Counted from the stretch's first letter, positions 19,704 through 29,370 are shown. The stretch: 64,000 bases of DNA from Paenibacillus tundrae (GCF_036884255.1 NZ_CP145605.1:4278001-4342000); one strand, 5' to 3'. Program-made: numbers and translations. The notes: generated from the sequence alone by a model not told the origin.

Positions 19704-20435
19704 TTAGACCAGCACGCCACCAAATGGTCTTACAGGTTCGCTCTTACCGAATTCCGGCTTGAAGCTACGGGCAGGGTATGCCCATTTCACTGCATTGCTG
19801 ATCACTCTTAAAATTTCCGGTTTGTAATAGGTCGGGTATGTCTCATGGCCTGGTCGGAAATAAAAGATCTTACCTTCGCCGCGTCGGAACGTGCATCCGC
19901 TCCTGAATACCTCTCCACCCTGGAAATTACTCACAAATACCAGTTCATCCGGTACTGGAATATCGAAGAATTCTCCGTACATTTCTTCTTTTTCCAATAC
20001 AATCTTATCTTGGATGCCGTCCGCAATCGGATGGGATGGATTGACACACCATACGATCTCCTGCTCGTCAGCTACACGCCATTTCAGATCGCAGCTTGTG
20101 CCCATCAGTGCTTTAAACGGTTTGGAGAAGTGACCGGAGTGTAGCACGATCAGTCCCATGCCGTTTAACACGCGCTGTGTTACCTTCTGCGAAACTTCAT
20201 CGCTTACGCGATCATGTGCCATATGTCCCCACCATATAAGCACATCCGTGGAATTCAGCACCTCATCACTTAACCCGTGTTCAGGCTGATCCAGTGTAGC
20301 TGTTCGAATCACAAAACCTTCGCCGCCAAGTCCGTCAGCCAATGCTCTATGGAGACCGTCTGGGTAGACTTCTCTAACTTCATCGTGAATTTTCTCATGG
20401 ACAAATTCATTCCAAATGGTGACGTTGATCATCAT
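19704..20435 (-). CDS. ThuA-like trehalose-utilisation domain protein
   Basis: The 243-residue protein is a class I glutamine amidotransferase-like fold of the ThuA family. Key parts are [15 protein letters not shown] (about 86-100), [13 protein letters not shown] (about 115-127), and [12 protein letters not shown] near residue 207. AGGGGG lies 6 bases before the ATG. It is the last gene of a five-gene operon with two Gfo/Idh/MocA dehydrogenases and two sugar isomerase/epimerase proteins. ThuA proteins are known to work with the dehydrogenase ThuB on trehalose-type sugars. Here the substrate is not known. Confidence 0.88.
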   Translation of the reverse strand: MMINVTIWNEFVHEKIHDEVREVYPDGLHRALADGLGGEGFVIRTATLDQPEHGLSDEVLNSTDVLIWWGHMAHDRVSDEVSQKVTQRVLNGMGLIVLHSGHFSKPFKALMGTSCDLKWRVADEQEIVWCVNPSHPIADGIQDKIVLEKEEMYGEFFDIPVPDELVFVSNFQGGEVFRSGCTFRRGEGKIFYFRPGHETYPTYYKPEILRVISNAVKWAYPARSFKPEFGKSEPVRPFGGVLV

Positions 20436-20456
20436 TGATTTCCCCCTAATGTAGCT

Positions 20457-21425
20457 CTAAACCCACCACATGTCGCCCAGCGGTTCTTCAATTAATACCT
20501 GCTGGAGATTCTGTACGGCTTTAGAGAATCCTTCTTCAACCGACATCAGACCGTCTTCGTGTTCAATACTTACAACATAATCATATCCGACAAGACGCAG
20601 AGCGCTCATAATATCTGCCCACGTTTTGTTATCATGTCCATAACCAACCGAGCGGAACTGCCAAGCTCGATCCAGCATGTTTGTATAATCTTGCATATCC
20701 GTTACACCGTGTTTATTCACGTTGATTGGATCAATGGTTGTATCTTTCGCATGGAAGTGATGGATTGCGCCTTCACGTCCGAGAATGTGAATTGCCTGTA
20801 CAGGATCAATTCCTTGCCACCACATATGACTCGGGTCAAGGTTAGCTCCAATGACTTCCCCTGCTGCTTCACGCAGTCTGAGCAATGTAGCAGGTGTGTG
20901 TACTGAGAATCCGCCGTGCAGCTCCAGACCTACTTTAACATTGCGATCTGCGGCGAATTTACCCCATTCTGTCCAGTAAGGAATAACTTTGTTCTCCCAT
21001 TGCCACTTCAGAATTTCTTGGAAGTCATTCGGCCATGGTGCAACAGGCCAGTTCGGATATTTAGCATCCTCATGATCACCTGGACAGCCGGAGAATGTAT
21101 TTACTACAGGTACTTCCAGCTTCTCAGCCAGCTCTACTGTTTTGACGAAGTCATCATGGAATCCTTTAGCAATATCCTTTTGTGGATGCAATGGGTTACC
21201 GTGACAGCTCAGTGCGCTGATCATCAAACCACGTGATTCCACTGCATTCTTGAAGTTTTTCAGTGCAGCTGGATTATCAAGCAATTCTGCTGGATTACAA
21301 TGAGCGTTCCCTGGGTGTCCTCCTGTACCAATCTCAACGGCTTTTAACCCTTTGGATGCCACATAATCAAGTGCGTCTTCTAATTTACGTCCTCCGAATA
21401 GTACCATAAATACGCCGAGTTTCAA
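20457..21425 (-). CDS. Sugar phosphate isomerase/epimerase (xylose isomerase-like TIM barrel)
   Basis: This 322-residue AP-endonuclease-2-type barrel carries the metal-ligand segments of the family: VGLELHGGFS (about 181-190), GANLDPSHMWW (about 208-218) and IHHFHAKDT (about 237-245). The start is a TTG at 21425 with GGGAGG 8 bases upstream. It lies 21 bases before the ThuA-like gene in the same operon. The expected role is isomerisation, epimerisation or cleavage of a keto-sugar intermediate made by the partner dehydrogenases. It is only a distant relative of the second isomerase in the operon (22624-23388). Confidence 0.88.
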   Translation of the reverse strand: MKLGVFMVLFGGRKLEDALDYVASKGLKAVEIGTGGHPGNAHCNPAELLDNPAALKNFKNAVESRGLMISALSCHGNPLHPQKDIAKGFHDDFVKTVELAEKLEVPVVNTFSGCPGDHEDAKYPNWPVAPWPNDFQEILKWQWENKVIPYWTEWGKFAADRNVKVGLELHGGFSVHTPATLLRLREAAGEVIGANLDPSHMWWQGIDPVQAIHILGREGAIHHFHAKDTTIDPINVNKHGVTDMQDYTNMLDRAWQFRSVGYGHDNKTWADIMSALRLVGYDYVVSIEHEDGLMSVEEGFSKAVQNLQQVLIEEPLGDMWWV

Positions 21426-21545
21426 GTGCGATTCCTCCCTAGAATAAATGTCGTATAGTTGCTAATTCGTTCATTTGCATAAATAACCGTTCAGATCACT
21501 TACTTGTATCGTTTATTGTGGAAAATGAAGATCATTTCTATCCCT

Positions 21546-22631
21546 TTAGGATTCAAAATAAACGGCTTTTCCGGTTTGAGCCGATTCATAGATCGCCTCA
21601 AGAATCTGAGTTACAACAAGAGCTTGCTCTGGTTTAACGACAGGCTCTTTGTCTTCAATAATCGCTTCAAGCCACATTCTAGCTTCGCGATCTGCTTCAT
21701 TCTCAGCACTGCCGCTGTAGAAAGCCACTCCACCTGCATCCAGATCAACCTTCGTTTCGTACAACCGGCTTCGCTTCTCACCATTGATTCGCAAACCATC
21801 CTGCATATCAGCACCGCCTTCAGTACCACACAGCAATGATTTGGCTTCACCAAACTCGGCAACATTCAATGCCCAACTTGACTCAATGATGATCGTAGCT
21901 CCATTCTGCATGGTGATAAAACCGAATGCCGAATCCTCCACCTTGAATTGTTCTGGATCCCACGGTCCAAAAGCATTTGCCGCATTTTCACGCTGACCAA
22001 GCTTGTGGAAGGTAGAACCCATAACACTCTTCGGTTTGTAATTGTCCATTAGCCATAGTGTCAGATCCAGTGCGTGAGTACCAATATCGATTAATGGACC
22101 GCCACCCTGTTTCTCTTCATCCAAAAACACACCCCAGGTTGGAACAGCCCGTCTGCGAAGGGCAATTGCCTTACCAAAGTAAATATCCCCTAACTCGCCA
22201 TCCTCACACATCTGCTTCAAATACTGACTATCGCTGCGGAAGCGGTTCTGGTACGCAATCGATAACTTCTTACCAGTACGTTGTGCCGCCTCGAGCATCG
22301 CTTTAGCCTGTTCAGACGTCTTCGCCATCGGTTTCTCACACATCACATGTTTACCAGCTTCCAGAGCGGCTACAGTAATGACGGAATGTGAATCGTTCGG
22401 CGTACACACATGAACCACATCAATACTCTCATCCTTCAGCAACTCATGATAATCCGTGTACACTTTGGCGCCCTCTACTCCGAATTCAGCTGCCGCCTCT
22501 TCAGCGCGTTCTTTCACAATGTCACAGAAAGCAACCATTCGACCCTGAGATTGTTTGGACAGACTCGGCATATGTTTTCCTTTGGCAATACCGCCACAAC
22601 CAACAATAGCTATGTTAAGTACTTTAGACAT
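21546..22631 (-). CDS. Gfo/Idh/MocA-family oxidoreductase
   Basis: This 361-residue NAD(P)-dependent sugar dehydrogenase has the Rossmann motif GCGGIAKGKHM near the N-terminus, CEKPMAKT (the EKP motif, Lys in catalysis, about 97-104) and GGPLIDIGTHALDLTLWLM with the conserved Asp and His (about 188). The start at 22631 has CGGAGG 8 bases upstream and overlaps the stop of the next upstream gene by 8 bases, so the two are translationally coupled. It probably oxidises a sugar or glycoside hydroxyl group. The exact substrate cannot be read from the sequence. Confidence 0.9.
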   Translation of the reverse strand: MSKVLNIAIVGCGGIAKGKHMPSLSKQSQGRMVAFCDIVKERAEEAAAEFGVEGAKVYTDYHELLKDESIDVVHVCTPNDSHSVITVAALEAGKHVMCEKPMAKTSEQAKAMLEAAQRTGKKLSIAYQNRFRSDSQYLKQMCEDGELGDIYFGKAIALRRRAVPTWGVFLDEEKQGGGPLIDIGTHALDLTLWLMDNYKPKSVMGSTFHKLGQRENAANAFGPWDPEQFKVEDSAFGFITMQNGATIIIESSWALNVAEFGEAKSLLCGTEGGADMQDGLRINGEKRSRLYETKVDLDAGGVAFYSGSAENEADREARMWLEAIIEDKEPVVKPEQALVVTQILEAIYESAQTGKAVYFES

Positions 22632-23388
22632 GGATCGATCCTCCGTTAGCGGCATATTGGCGAATCCAGTTCATGCTGTTCTCAATGCTTAGTAATGATG
22701 GATTCTGACATTCATCCTGTTCCACCACAAGCCATTCAGCTCCAGCCTGCTCTGAGGCTACAGCAACCGCTTCCAAGTCTACTTCCCCCTGGCCGAATTC
22801 AACGGTTAACACCCGCCCTTCTGAGCGGCTCATGTCTTTCCAGTGCACCAGTGGAAGACGTCCTGCATACTTCGCAATCACTTCCGTCGGTGGATATCCA
22901 GCAGCATGCGCCCAACATGTGTCCAGCTCTACCTGTAGGTGAGAAGCAGGAACGGTCTCGTACATCGCGTACAGTGCCGGACGACCCTCGACTTGCGCTG
23001 TAAATTCAAAATCATGATTGTGATAGAAGAGCACCAGATTCTCTGCTGCGATCTTCTCACCGATTGCATTCAGCGAAGCAAATACGTCGTCCCACTGTCG
23101 CTGTTCCTCTGACAAATAAGGCACGATTAAGTTCCGATTGCCAAGTTCTTTGTGATAAGCGATAACCGCATCCAAATCTTCTTTCAAGCTATTATATTGC
23201 ACATGTGTACCTACAATTTCCAATCCGAGTTCATTTACGAGAGCTCTGACTTCCTCTGCGCTGTGTCCATAGAAATTATGGAATTCCACACCCTGGTAGC
23301 CGAGCTCCGCAATCTTAGCAAGCGTTCCTTTAAAATCGCGTTCCAGTTCATCCCGTACGGTGTATAACTGTAGTCCGATCTTCAACAT
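22624..23388 (-). CDS. Sugar phosphate isomerase/epimerase (second, distinct)
   Basis: This 254-residue TIM-barrel protein begins MLKIGLQLYTVRDEL, typical of IolE-like and related isomerases. Metal-site segments are FYHNHDFEF (about 130-138), QVELDTCWAHAAG (about 160-172) and LVHWKDM (about 185-191). The ATG at 23388 has GAGGTG 9 bases before it. A TTG at 23415 would also open the frame. It follows the upstream dehydrogenase by 23 bases and overlaps the downstream one by 8, so the genes form one tight operon. Confidence 0.88.
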   Translation of the reverse strand: MLKIGLQLYTVRDELERDFKGTLAKIAELGYQGVEFHNFYGHSAEEVRALVNELGLEIVGTHVQYNSLKEDLDAVIAYHKELGNRNLIVPYLSEEQRQWDDVFASLNAIGEKIAAENLVLFYHNHDFEFTAQVEGRPALYAMYETVPASHLQVELDTCWAHAAGYPPTEVIAKYAGRLPLVHWKDMSRSEGRVLTVEFGQGEVDLEAVAVASEQAGAEWLVVEQDECQNPSLLSIENSMNWIRQYAANGGSIHV

Positions 23389-23411
23389 TTCCTGCTTCAC
23401 CTCATCTGAAA

Positions 23412-24539
23412 TCAATTAGTGGATGGTACAGTCTCCGTCTGATTGTCATCTGTTTTGGTTGCTGCATTGTATTCATAGTTACTTTCAAGCAAAATGTGTT
23501 TGCCCTCAAGAGACGAGCGCTGGAATGCATGCATAGCTTCTAGTACATGGTATGCCAGTTTGCCACTTGCTTTGTTCTCGCGTCCGGCACGAATGGACTC
23601 AACCATCTCGTTTACACCAAGACCACGCTCATTTTGACCACTTTCAAATATCGGTGTAACCGTCTCCCACGTATCCTGACCGTATTTGCGAAGCTTCACT
23701 TCTCCATTAAAATAGTTCGGGTCAGGTACACTGAGCGTGCCTTCTGTACCGTAAATTTCAATGCGTGGCAGATCTGAAGCGCCCCGAATATCGAAGCTTG
23801 TAATCATCGTTGCAATGGCACCACCATTAAAATCAATGGTTCCCGCAAGATGCGTTGGTGTTTGTACTTGCAACGATGTACCTTCCTTAGGACCAGAACC
23901 AATCTTACGATCTACAATCTGAATCCCTGCCGAAGAACTAATTCTACGAATGGATCCAAGCAATGTTACTAAGGCTGTGAGGTAATATGGCCCCATGTCA
24001 AACATAGGCCCGCCCCCATCCATATAGAAGAATTCTGGATTCGGATGCCATGCTTCTGGACCACCACCCATGAAGAAGGAAGTAGCTGCAATCGGCTTAC
24101 CAATCAGGCCGTCTTCAATCGCTTGACGAGCCGTCTGAATACCTGATCCGAGGAATGTATCCGGTGCTGAGCCAACATAGAGTCCTTTTTCTTCAGCCAG
24201 TTCAATGACTTTGCGACCATCTTCTATAGAAATAGCTAGCGGTTTCTCAGCATACACATGCTTACCTGCCTCAAGAGCAGCTATGTCCGTCATTGCATGA
24301 CTTCCAGGAACAGTCAAGTTGATGACAAGCTCAATTTCCTTATTTTGCAGCAACTCATCTACATTGTAAACGTTTGCGATATTAAATTCATCTGCCCGTT
24401 CTTGTGCGCGTTCACGAACCAGATCCGCTACAGCCACAACCTCAATGACGGGACTTTTCTTCAGATTCTCCAGATAAATGGCGCTAATATTACCGCACCC
24501 TATGATGCCTGCTTTCATTTTGTCCACGTTGACGTTCAT
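23412..24539 (-). CDS. Gfo/Idh/MocA-family oxidoreductase with altered active site
   Basis: The 375-residue first gene of the operon has GIIGCGNISAIYL at the N-terminus and YAEKPLAIS (about 93-101). The segment where many family members have GxxxDxGxHxxD reads GGGPMFDMGPYYLTALV (about 175-191). The usual catalytic His is replaced in a PYY motif, a variant I recall from a subset of the family. AAGGAG directly abuts the ATG at 24539, so translation could instead start a few codons later. Its promoter must lie in the 150 bases shared with the divergent AraC gene. Confidence 0.88.
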   Translation of the reverse strand: MNVNVDKMKAGIIGCGNISAIYLENLKKSPVIEVVAVADLVRERAQERADEFNIANVYNVDELLQNKEIELVINLTVPGSHAMTDIAALEAGKHVYAEKPLAISIEDGRKVIELAEEKGLYVGSAPDTFLGSGIQTARQAIEDGLIGKPIAATSFFMGGGPEAWHPNPEFFYMDGGGPMFDMGPYYLTALVTLLGSIRRISSSAGIQIVDRKIGSGPKEGTSLQVQTPTHLAGTIDFNGGAIATMITSFDIRGASDLPRIEIYGTEGTLSVPDPNYFNGEVKLRKYGQDTWETVTPIFESGQNERGLGVNEMVESIRAGRENKASGKLAYHVLEAMHAFQRSSLEGKHILLESNYEYNAATKTDDNQTETVPSTN

Positions 24540-24696
24540 CTCCTTACATATCGTGAGAAGCTGTTTTTATTAAATTGTAATTACTATATCTTAAATCTAA
24601 TACTATGGTATTCCTTTTTGGCTTCAATTAAAATGAATAATATGATCGAAACATGAACTATCTGGTCATAATTTTTGATTTGCAAGGAGTATGCCT

Positions 24697-25515
24697 ATGC
24701 CGACCGATCATTCCTGCCAGGTTCTCACGGCAGGCTTCTCATTTCACCGTAAACCCTATGCTATGGTACAGCCCGATGGGGTCAAGAACTACTTGATGAG
24801 GCTTCAGACGGATGGACGTTGCAGGGCTCGTGTAGATGGTGCTATGTCACTAGTTGATGCGGGCGATCTGCTTATTTTTAGCCCAGACGAACCTTATGAA
24901 CTGAAAATAGACAATGAGCTTAATCCTATGGGAGAACGTCTCGTCGAGAGTGGAGATTATCATGTCTTCTTCAATGGCTCTTGGGTGGATGAATGGTGGA
25001 AACGACACAAACGGCCAAACCGGATTAAGGTGGAACTTTCGGAAAGCCTGCTTACGCTGTTTCGCCAGCTCGTCTTAGAGCAACGCCGGATTTCCAACCC
25101 TTATCCCGAGATTGCAAGTTATTATATGCGTATCCTATGCCTCGAGAGCGATCGGCTATTATCTGAACATCCGACCATTACGAATACGAATTATGTAGCT
25201 TATGAGATTAAAAGTTATATTGAAGAGAACGCGTCCTCGTTGTTTAAGCTTGAGGATGTTGCTTCTTCTGTGGGGATCAGTGTTTCGCGGTGTGTTCATC
25301 TCTTTAAAGAAGCGTTTGGCAAAAGCATTATGCAATATACGCTGGATGTGCGGCTGAACATGGCCAGGGAACGGATTATCTTCAGTCCGATGACCCTGGA
25401 ACATGTGGCCGAATCCTCCGGTTTTAACAATTATACGTATTTCCACCGTGTATTCCGCTCCCGTTTCGGCATGTCACCTAAGGAGTTTCGCATTATCCAT
25501 CGGGAGCAGATGTAA
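24697..25515 (+). CDS. AraC-family regulator of the sugar-oxidation operon
   Basis: The 272-residue protein has an N-terminal cupin-like sensor (about 10-100) and a C-terminal double helix-turn-helix: FKLEDVASSVGISVSRCVHLFKEAFG (first helix pair), then MTLEHVAESSGFNNYTYFHRVFRSRFGMSPKEFR. I choose the second in-frame ATG (24697), 7 bases after AAGGAG; the first (24691) is too close. It is transcribed divergently from the five-gene Gfo/Idh-isomerase-ThuA operon, so it most likely senses the substrate and activates that operon. Confidence 0.9.
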   Translation: MPTDHSCQVLTAGFSFHRKPYAMVQPDGVKNYLMRLQTDGRCRARVDGAMSLVDAGDLLIFSPDEPYELKIDNELNPMGERLVESGDYHVFFNGSWVDEWWKRHKRPNRIKVELSESLLTLFRQLVLEQRRISNPYPEIASYYMRILCLESDRLLSEHPTITNTNYVAYEIKSYIEENASSLFKLEDVASSVGISVSRCVHLFKEAFGKSIMQYTLDVRLNMARERIIFSPMTLEHVAESSGFNNYTYFHRVFRSRFGMSPKEFRIIHREQM

Positions 25516-25584
25516 CATCCAAATACTGAACATACTGTGAGTACGTATAATACACGCTAGAAACGTCTTCGCTTTATTCCCATA

Positions 25585-25618
25585 CTGCTAGATGTGAAGA
25601 AGCTAGTAGTCTTTTTTT
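25585..25618 (+). terminator. Terminator after the AraC gene
   Basis: Stem CTGCTAG/CTAGTAG with an 11-base loop, followed by TCTTTTTTT. Confidence 0.75.
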
Positions 25619-25672
25619 GAAAAACTTTGATTAAGTCCAGATGATGGTCAGTTATATGCTGTACTCTAAAAC

Positions 25673-25987
25673 TTATTTCCTTGAAGCAATAGCCTCTGAT
25701 ACAACCATAGCCAGATCATCGTTGCCAAACATCGATAGAACACCCAGCACCGTATCATCCGGAATATCACCGGCCTCCTCCTTGGATACAACCAGTTTTA
25801 GCACCTGCTGTAAACGCTCGTTGCTCTGCTGATCTGGGTAGGCTTGCCGGTACATCTCTTCCGGGTTCAACCCTTGATTGACACACCACTGAGCAAAAAC
25901 CAGAATCATCATTTCTTCTTCCTGTTTATAACTTTCAACGACAGCTTCCTCAATCTGTTTGCTGCGTTCTTTCTCATACTCGTCCAT
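25673..25987 (-). CDS. Small acidic hypothetical protein
   Basis: A 104-residue, strongly helical, acidic protein with no signal, membrane segment or recognised motif. A highly charged N-terminus (MDEYEKERSKQIEEAV) could form a coiled coil. It has a good AGGAGG site before the ATG and lies 34 bases downstream of the Gfo/Idh gene at 26022, so it may be in the same transcript. Function unknown. Confidence 0.65.
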   Translation of the reverse strand: MDEYEKERSKQIEEAVVESYKQEEEMMILVFAQWCVNQGLNPEEMYRQAYPDQQSNERLQQVLKLVVSKEEAGDIPDDTVLGVLSMFGNDDLAMVVSEAIASRK

Positions 25988-26021
25988 ACGTTACTCCTCC
26001 TAATGTGTACACTATGCCAGA

Positions 26022-26960
26022 TTACTTACGAATCAATTGTTCAGCGAGCTCATGACTCTCCATGACATGGCTTGCACTGATCAGACAATCATCAGGTGTT
26101 TCCATAGAAGCAAGGAAATGATCTACCGCCCCAGCAAAGCCTCTTCGAGCCAAAATACCATCCCAGCTACCAAATACCTCTTGCTGTTCAAGTCCACCGC
26201 GTTCCGCATATCTGGCTATTTCCATGTTAACGACTTCCACAGATCTCCCTCTACCGTGCAGCTCAATCTTCTCTAGATCTGCGCCAGCCTCGCGCACCAT
26301 ATCATATCTTCCGTAGGCTGTTCTTCCAAGCTTCACCGCGCCGGACGCATGAAGTAGCCTGTCTGTATCGGTTTTACGAATCCAATGTTGAAGCAACTCG
26401 ACATCGCCGTCTGAATACCAATATAACAAATCGAGCATGTGAATAAGATCATCATAAATGGTTTCCGCCGAGGGACGATCCTGAATGCCTGTCCGATGCT
26501 TCGTCACGGTTAAAGAATCATAGCCTCCACCGGCACGCATCCATTCTTTGGCCTTTTGATACATGGGAGCGAATCTGCGGTTAAAGCCTACACCTAGCAG
26601 CAAGCCTTGCGCTTCTGCAAAAGCGGTCATCTCTTCAGATTCACGCAGCTTATACGACAGCGGTTTATCCACATAGACGGCAAGTCCCTGCTCCAAACAT
26701 TGCATCACAATTTCAAAATGCGCTTCCGTTGCTGTATGTACAAATACGGCATCCAGTTCCCAGGATAACAATTCCTTGATATCCGTTGTCCCATTATTTA
26801 ATCTATAAGCTTGTTGCACGTTCTCCACTCGCTCTATGGAACGATTCATTACACCTGCAATCTCCACCTTCGAATGCGTGCTTAATAACGGTAAATATAC
26901 TTTACTTGCAATTCCCCCGAGACCAATGATTCCAACACGGGTTCGCTTAGTTGTGTCCAT
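26022..26960 (-). CDS. Gfo/Idh/MocA-family oxidoreductase (stand-alone)
   Basis: This 312-residue dehydrogenase has GIIGLGGIASKVYLPLL at the N-terminus, YVDKPLSYKL in the EKP position (D for E, about residue 92) and DDLIHMLDLLYW, with His and Asp of the usual active site, near residue 170. The start at 26960 has GGTGG about 10 bases upstream, and an ATG at 26969 is also in frame. It is shorter than the two in the AraC-linked operon and not obviously co-regulated with them. YceM/MviM-like proteins have similar segments. Substrate unknown. Confidence 0.85.
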   Translation of the reverse strand: MDTTKRTRVGIIGLGGIASKVYLPLLSTHSKVEIAGVMNRSIERVENVQQAYRLNNGTTDIKELLSWELDAVFVHTATEAHFEIVMQCLEQGLAVYVDKPLSYKLRESEEMTAFAEAQGLLLGVGFNRRFAPMYQKAKEWMRAGGGYDSLTVTKHRTGIQDRPSAETIYDDLIHMLDLLYWYSDGDVELLQHWIRKTDTDRLLHASGAVKLGRTAYGRYDMVREAGADLEKIELHGRGRSVEVVNMEIARYAERGGLEQQEVFGSWDGILARRGFAGAVDHFLASMETPDDCLISASHVMESHELAEQLIRK

Positions 26961-27132
26961 GATGAGCATTCCACCTTCAACGAGAGTTCTTTATTTCCAC
27001 GTCCTATAGTTTAACCCTTCAGAGGGCAACATGCCAGTAAGGTTCCTGAGTCAGCTTCCAACTAACCGCTCCTTGAACGAACATGGTACAATTACTAGAT
27101 GTGGTTTTAGGCAAGTTTACTTTTGATTAAAC

Positions 27133-27311
27133 GAGGTTGTTCAAAAAATCCGCTTTTGATTACGAAGGATGCGCGAGCGGCATCTCAGCATCGAATATGG
27201 GATTCAGCCGAAATGTCCGTTGCTCACGTAGTTTTGCCTACGCTCCGCTACTCCATTTCTATCTTCATCCCATCTTCTCGGTACTGAAAACCAACCTTTT
27301 TGAACACGCAC
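27133..27311. mobile_element. MITE-like element with target-site duplication
   Basis: This 179-bp non-coding element begins GAGGTTGTTCAAAAA and ends with the inverted TTTTTGAACACGCAC (ends alike at 11 to 12 of 15 positions, TGTTCAAAAA identical). It is flanked on both sides by TTAAAC (27127-27132 and 27312-27317), a probable 6-bp target duplication. It encodes no protein, so it depends on a transposase elsewhere. A shorter inverted relative is at 6216-6278. Confidence 0.85.
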
Positions 27312-27356
27312 TTAAACTAGCTCAGAATGTTCTGATGCCGAAAGGAGCATAAGATT

Positions 27357-27968
27357 TTGCGAAAATGGTTTTGGCTCCTGTTATATGTTTTGCTTGCCGG
27401 AGTCATGTTTATGTACAGATATGAACTGTTGGAATGGACGGATTCCCATCAATCCATCCCTATGCTTATTATCATTGCGATGTTATTTGCCCTTGTCCCT
27501 GTAATTCCATATAAGTTTGTTATTGCTGCTCTGGGTTACAGTTATGGTACCACCATGGCAGCCTGGGTAAGCTGGTCAGGAACAACACTCGCAGCATTGC
27601 TGGTATATGCAGGTGCTCGATATGTATTTAGAGCTCAGGCTAGATCCTACTTAGATCGTATACGAGGACTTAACCGATTCACTTCTTGGATGGAAGCAAA
27701 TCCTTTTATGGGCGTTATGACTCTTCGATTGCTTCCCATCGTTCCTCAGACAGCTGTCAATATTTATGCAGGCATCACCTATACTCCCTTCTGGACGTTC
27801 ATGATTGCTACTGCCATTGGCAAAATGCCCGCCATTTTTGTATTTGCATACGCCGGAGCCCAAGCAAGCGAGTCCATCTGGTTGAGTCTTCTCGTTCTTG
27901 GGGTTTATTTATTGTTCATGACGGTTATTTTACTTGTGTTTCGTTTTCGTTCTCGAAAAAAGGTCTGA
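27357..27968 (+). CDS. TVP38/TMEM64 (VTT domain) membrane protein
   Basis: The 203-residue protein has five to six hydrophobic segments. A central block (VIPYKFVIAALGYSYGTTMAAWVSWSGTT, about 50-78; FMGVMTLRLLPIVPQTAVN, about 117-135) is characteristic of the VTT/DedA-like family, which has been linked to lipid scrambling and membrane homeostasis. The start codon is TTG at 27357 with AAAGGAG 8-9 bases upstream. It lies directly downstream of the MITE-like element, so its promoter is either within that element or in the 40 bases between. Exact role unknown. Confidence 0.85.
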   Translation: MRKWFWLLLYVLLAGVMFMYRYELLEWTDSHQSIPMLIIIAMLFALVPVIPYKFVIAALGYSYGTTMAAWVSWSGTTLAALLVYAGARYVFRAQARSYLDRIRGLNRFTSWMEANPFMGVMTLRLLPIVPQTAVNIYAGITYTPFWTFMIATAIGKMPAIFVFAYAGAQASESIWLSLLVLGVYLLFMTVILLVFRFRSRKKV

Positions 27969-28035
27969 ATGCCTGTTAGATGAGAATTGGCTAAGGATTA
28001 GGTTAGGGTCATAAGGAGCTTGCTCTCTCTCCGAC

Positions 28036-28064
28036 TTGGTTGGCTTGCCAATTCAGGATATAAT
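28036..28064 (+). promoter_or_regulatory. Promoter of the msrAB gene
   Basis: TTGGTT (28036-28041), a 17-base spacer, then a perfect TATAAT (28059-28064). The leader to the start codon is about 160 bases. I see no SAM riboswitch or other known riboswitch in it. Confidence 0.6.
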
Positions 28065-28230
28065 AGAGGGGTAAACAAAATTCTTGTGTAATACGTTTCA
28101 ATAAAACGATAGATTGCTGGAGTAGTGATCGAAACGGCGTGGCCTTTATTTTTGGACGAATGTGCAAACCGAAGGCACGACAATTTCGACCACGAGCCTA
28201 GATCTTCATCAGAAATGGAGTGACTATAGT

Positions 28231-29205
28231 ATGGAACAACAACACACAAGTGAAAAAGCAACTTTTGCAGGCGGGTGCTTCTGGTGTATGGTATCCCCCT
28301 TTGAGGAATTGCCTGGTATTCATGGAATTGTATCAGGCTATACAGGTGGACATACCGAGAACCCAACATATGAAGAAGTGTGCTCCGAAACAACTGGGCA
28401 CGTAGAGGCGGTTCAAATTACATTTGACCCATCAATTTTCCCTTACGAGAAACTTGTTGAACTGTTCTGGCAGCAGATTGATCCTACAGATGCAGGCGGC
28501 CAATTTCATGACCGTGGATCGTCTTACCAAACCGCGATTTTCTATCACACTGAGGAACAGCGTGAGATTGCGGAAGCATCAAAAGCAGTACTAGAACAGA
28601 GCGGACGGTTTGATAAACCGATCTTTACTCCTATTTTGCCAGCAAAAACGTTCTATGAGGCTGAGGAGCATCACCAAAATTACCATCGGAAGAACCCCGC
28701 TCACTACAAGCGGTATAGCAAAGGTTCTGGTCGTCAAGACTTTATCGAGCGTAACTGGTCGACTAATGTGGACAAAAACAGTCTCAAAGAGCGTCTGACC
28801 CCTCTGCAATTCGAGGTTACTCAGAACAACGCAACAGAGCCTGCTTTCCATAACGAATTCTGGGATCACCATGGGGACGGCATTTACGTCGATATCGTGT
28901 CTGGAGAGCCACTCTTCAGTTCTACAGACAAATACGATTCCGGTTGCGGCTGGCCAAGCTTCACACGCCCTCTTCGCGACTACAACGTGAAGGAGAAAAC
29001 CGATCTTAGTCACTTCATGATTCGTACTGAGGTGAGAAGTCGGGAAGGCGATTCCCATCTGGGTCACCTGTTCAACGACGGCCCTGCGGAAGCTGGAGGT
29101 ATGCGGTATTGCATTAACTCGGCTGCCCTGCGTTTTGTACCCAAAGAGGATCTTCAGAAGGAAGGCTACGGCGAGTATGCCGTACTTTTTAACGAAGCAC
29201 GTTAA
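28231..29205 (+). CDS. msrAB: Fused peptide methionine sulfoxide reductase MsrA-MsrB
   Basis: The 324-residue enzyme repairs both stereoisomers of oxidised methionine. Residues of about 8-165 are MsrA, with GCFWC at 15-19 (catalytic Cys16). Residues of about 185-310 are MsrB, with [23 protein letters not shown] and the catalytic Cys294 in RYCINS. The two CxxC pairs that bind zinc in many MsrB proteins are absent, so this belongs to the zinc-free class. I start at the ATG at 28231 with GGAGTG 8 bases upstream; the frame is open further up without a ribosome site. It stands as a single gene with its own promoter and terminator. Confidence 0.94.
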   Translation: MEQQHTSEKATFAGGCFWCMVSPFEELPGIHGIVSGYTGGHTENPTYEEVCSETTGHVEAVQITFDPSIFPYEKLVELFWQQIDPTDAGGQFHDRGSSYQTAIFYHTEEQREIAEASKAVLEQSGRFDKPIFTPILPAKTFYEAEEHHQNYHRKNPAHYKRYSKGSGRQDFIERNWSTNVDKNSLKERLTPLQFEVTQNNATEPAFHNEFWDHHGDGIYVDIVSGEPLFSSTDKYDSGCGWPSFTRPLRDYNVKEKTDLSHFMIRTEVRSREGDSHLGHLFNDGPAEAGGMRYCINSAALRFVPKEDLQKEGYGEYAVLFNEAR

Positions 29206-29248
29206 ACGTAGGATGCATACACTGAACTGAAAAATGAACGATACACAG

Positions 29249-29280
29249 AAAAGCAACGGCATACTCGCCGTTGCTTTTTA
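29249..29280 (+). terminator. Terminator of msrAB
   Basis: Stem AAAAGCAACGGC/GCCGTTGCTTTT with a 6-base loop, then TTTTA. It may also serve the convergent amj gene on the other strand. Confidence 0.85.
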
Positions 29281-29370
29281 TTATGGCTATAGCCTAAACT
29301 TCTGGGATTGATTCAGAAATATACATATCAGCGGCTCAAATACGTTGGTACCCCTCAAGATCAGGAGAGA

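Noticed and set aside
28065..28230. SAM riboswitch before msrAB
   Set aside because: I could not find the conserved helix and loop elements of S-box RNA in the leader.
28591..29262. 223-residue open frame antisense to msrAB
   Set aside because: It overlaps the conserved MsrA-MsrB frame completely and has no coding features of its own.
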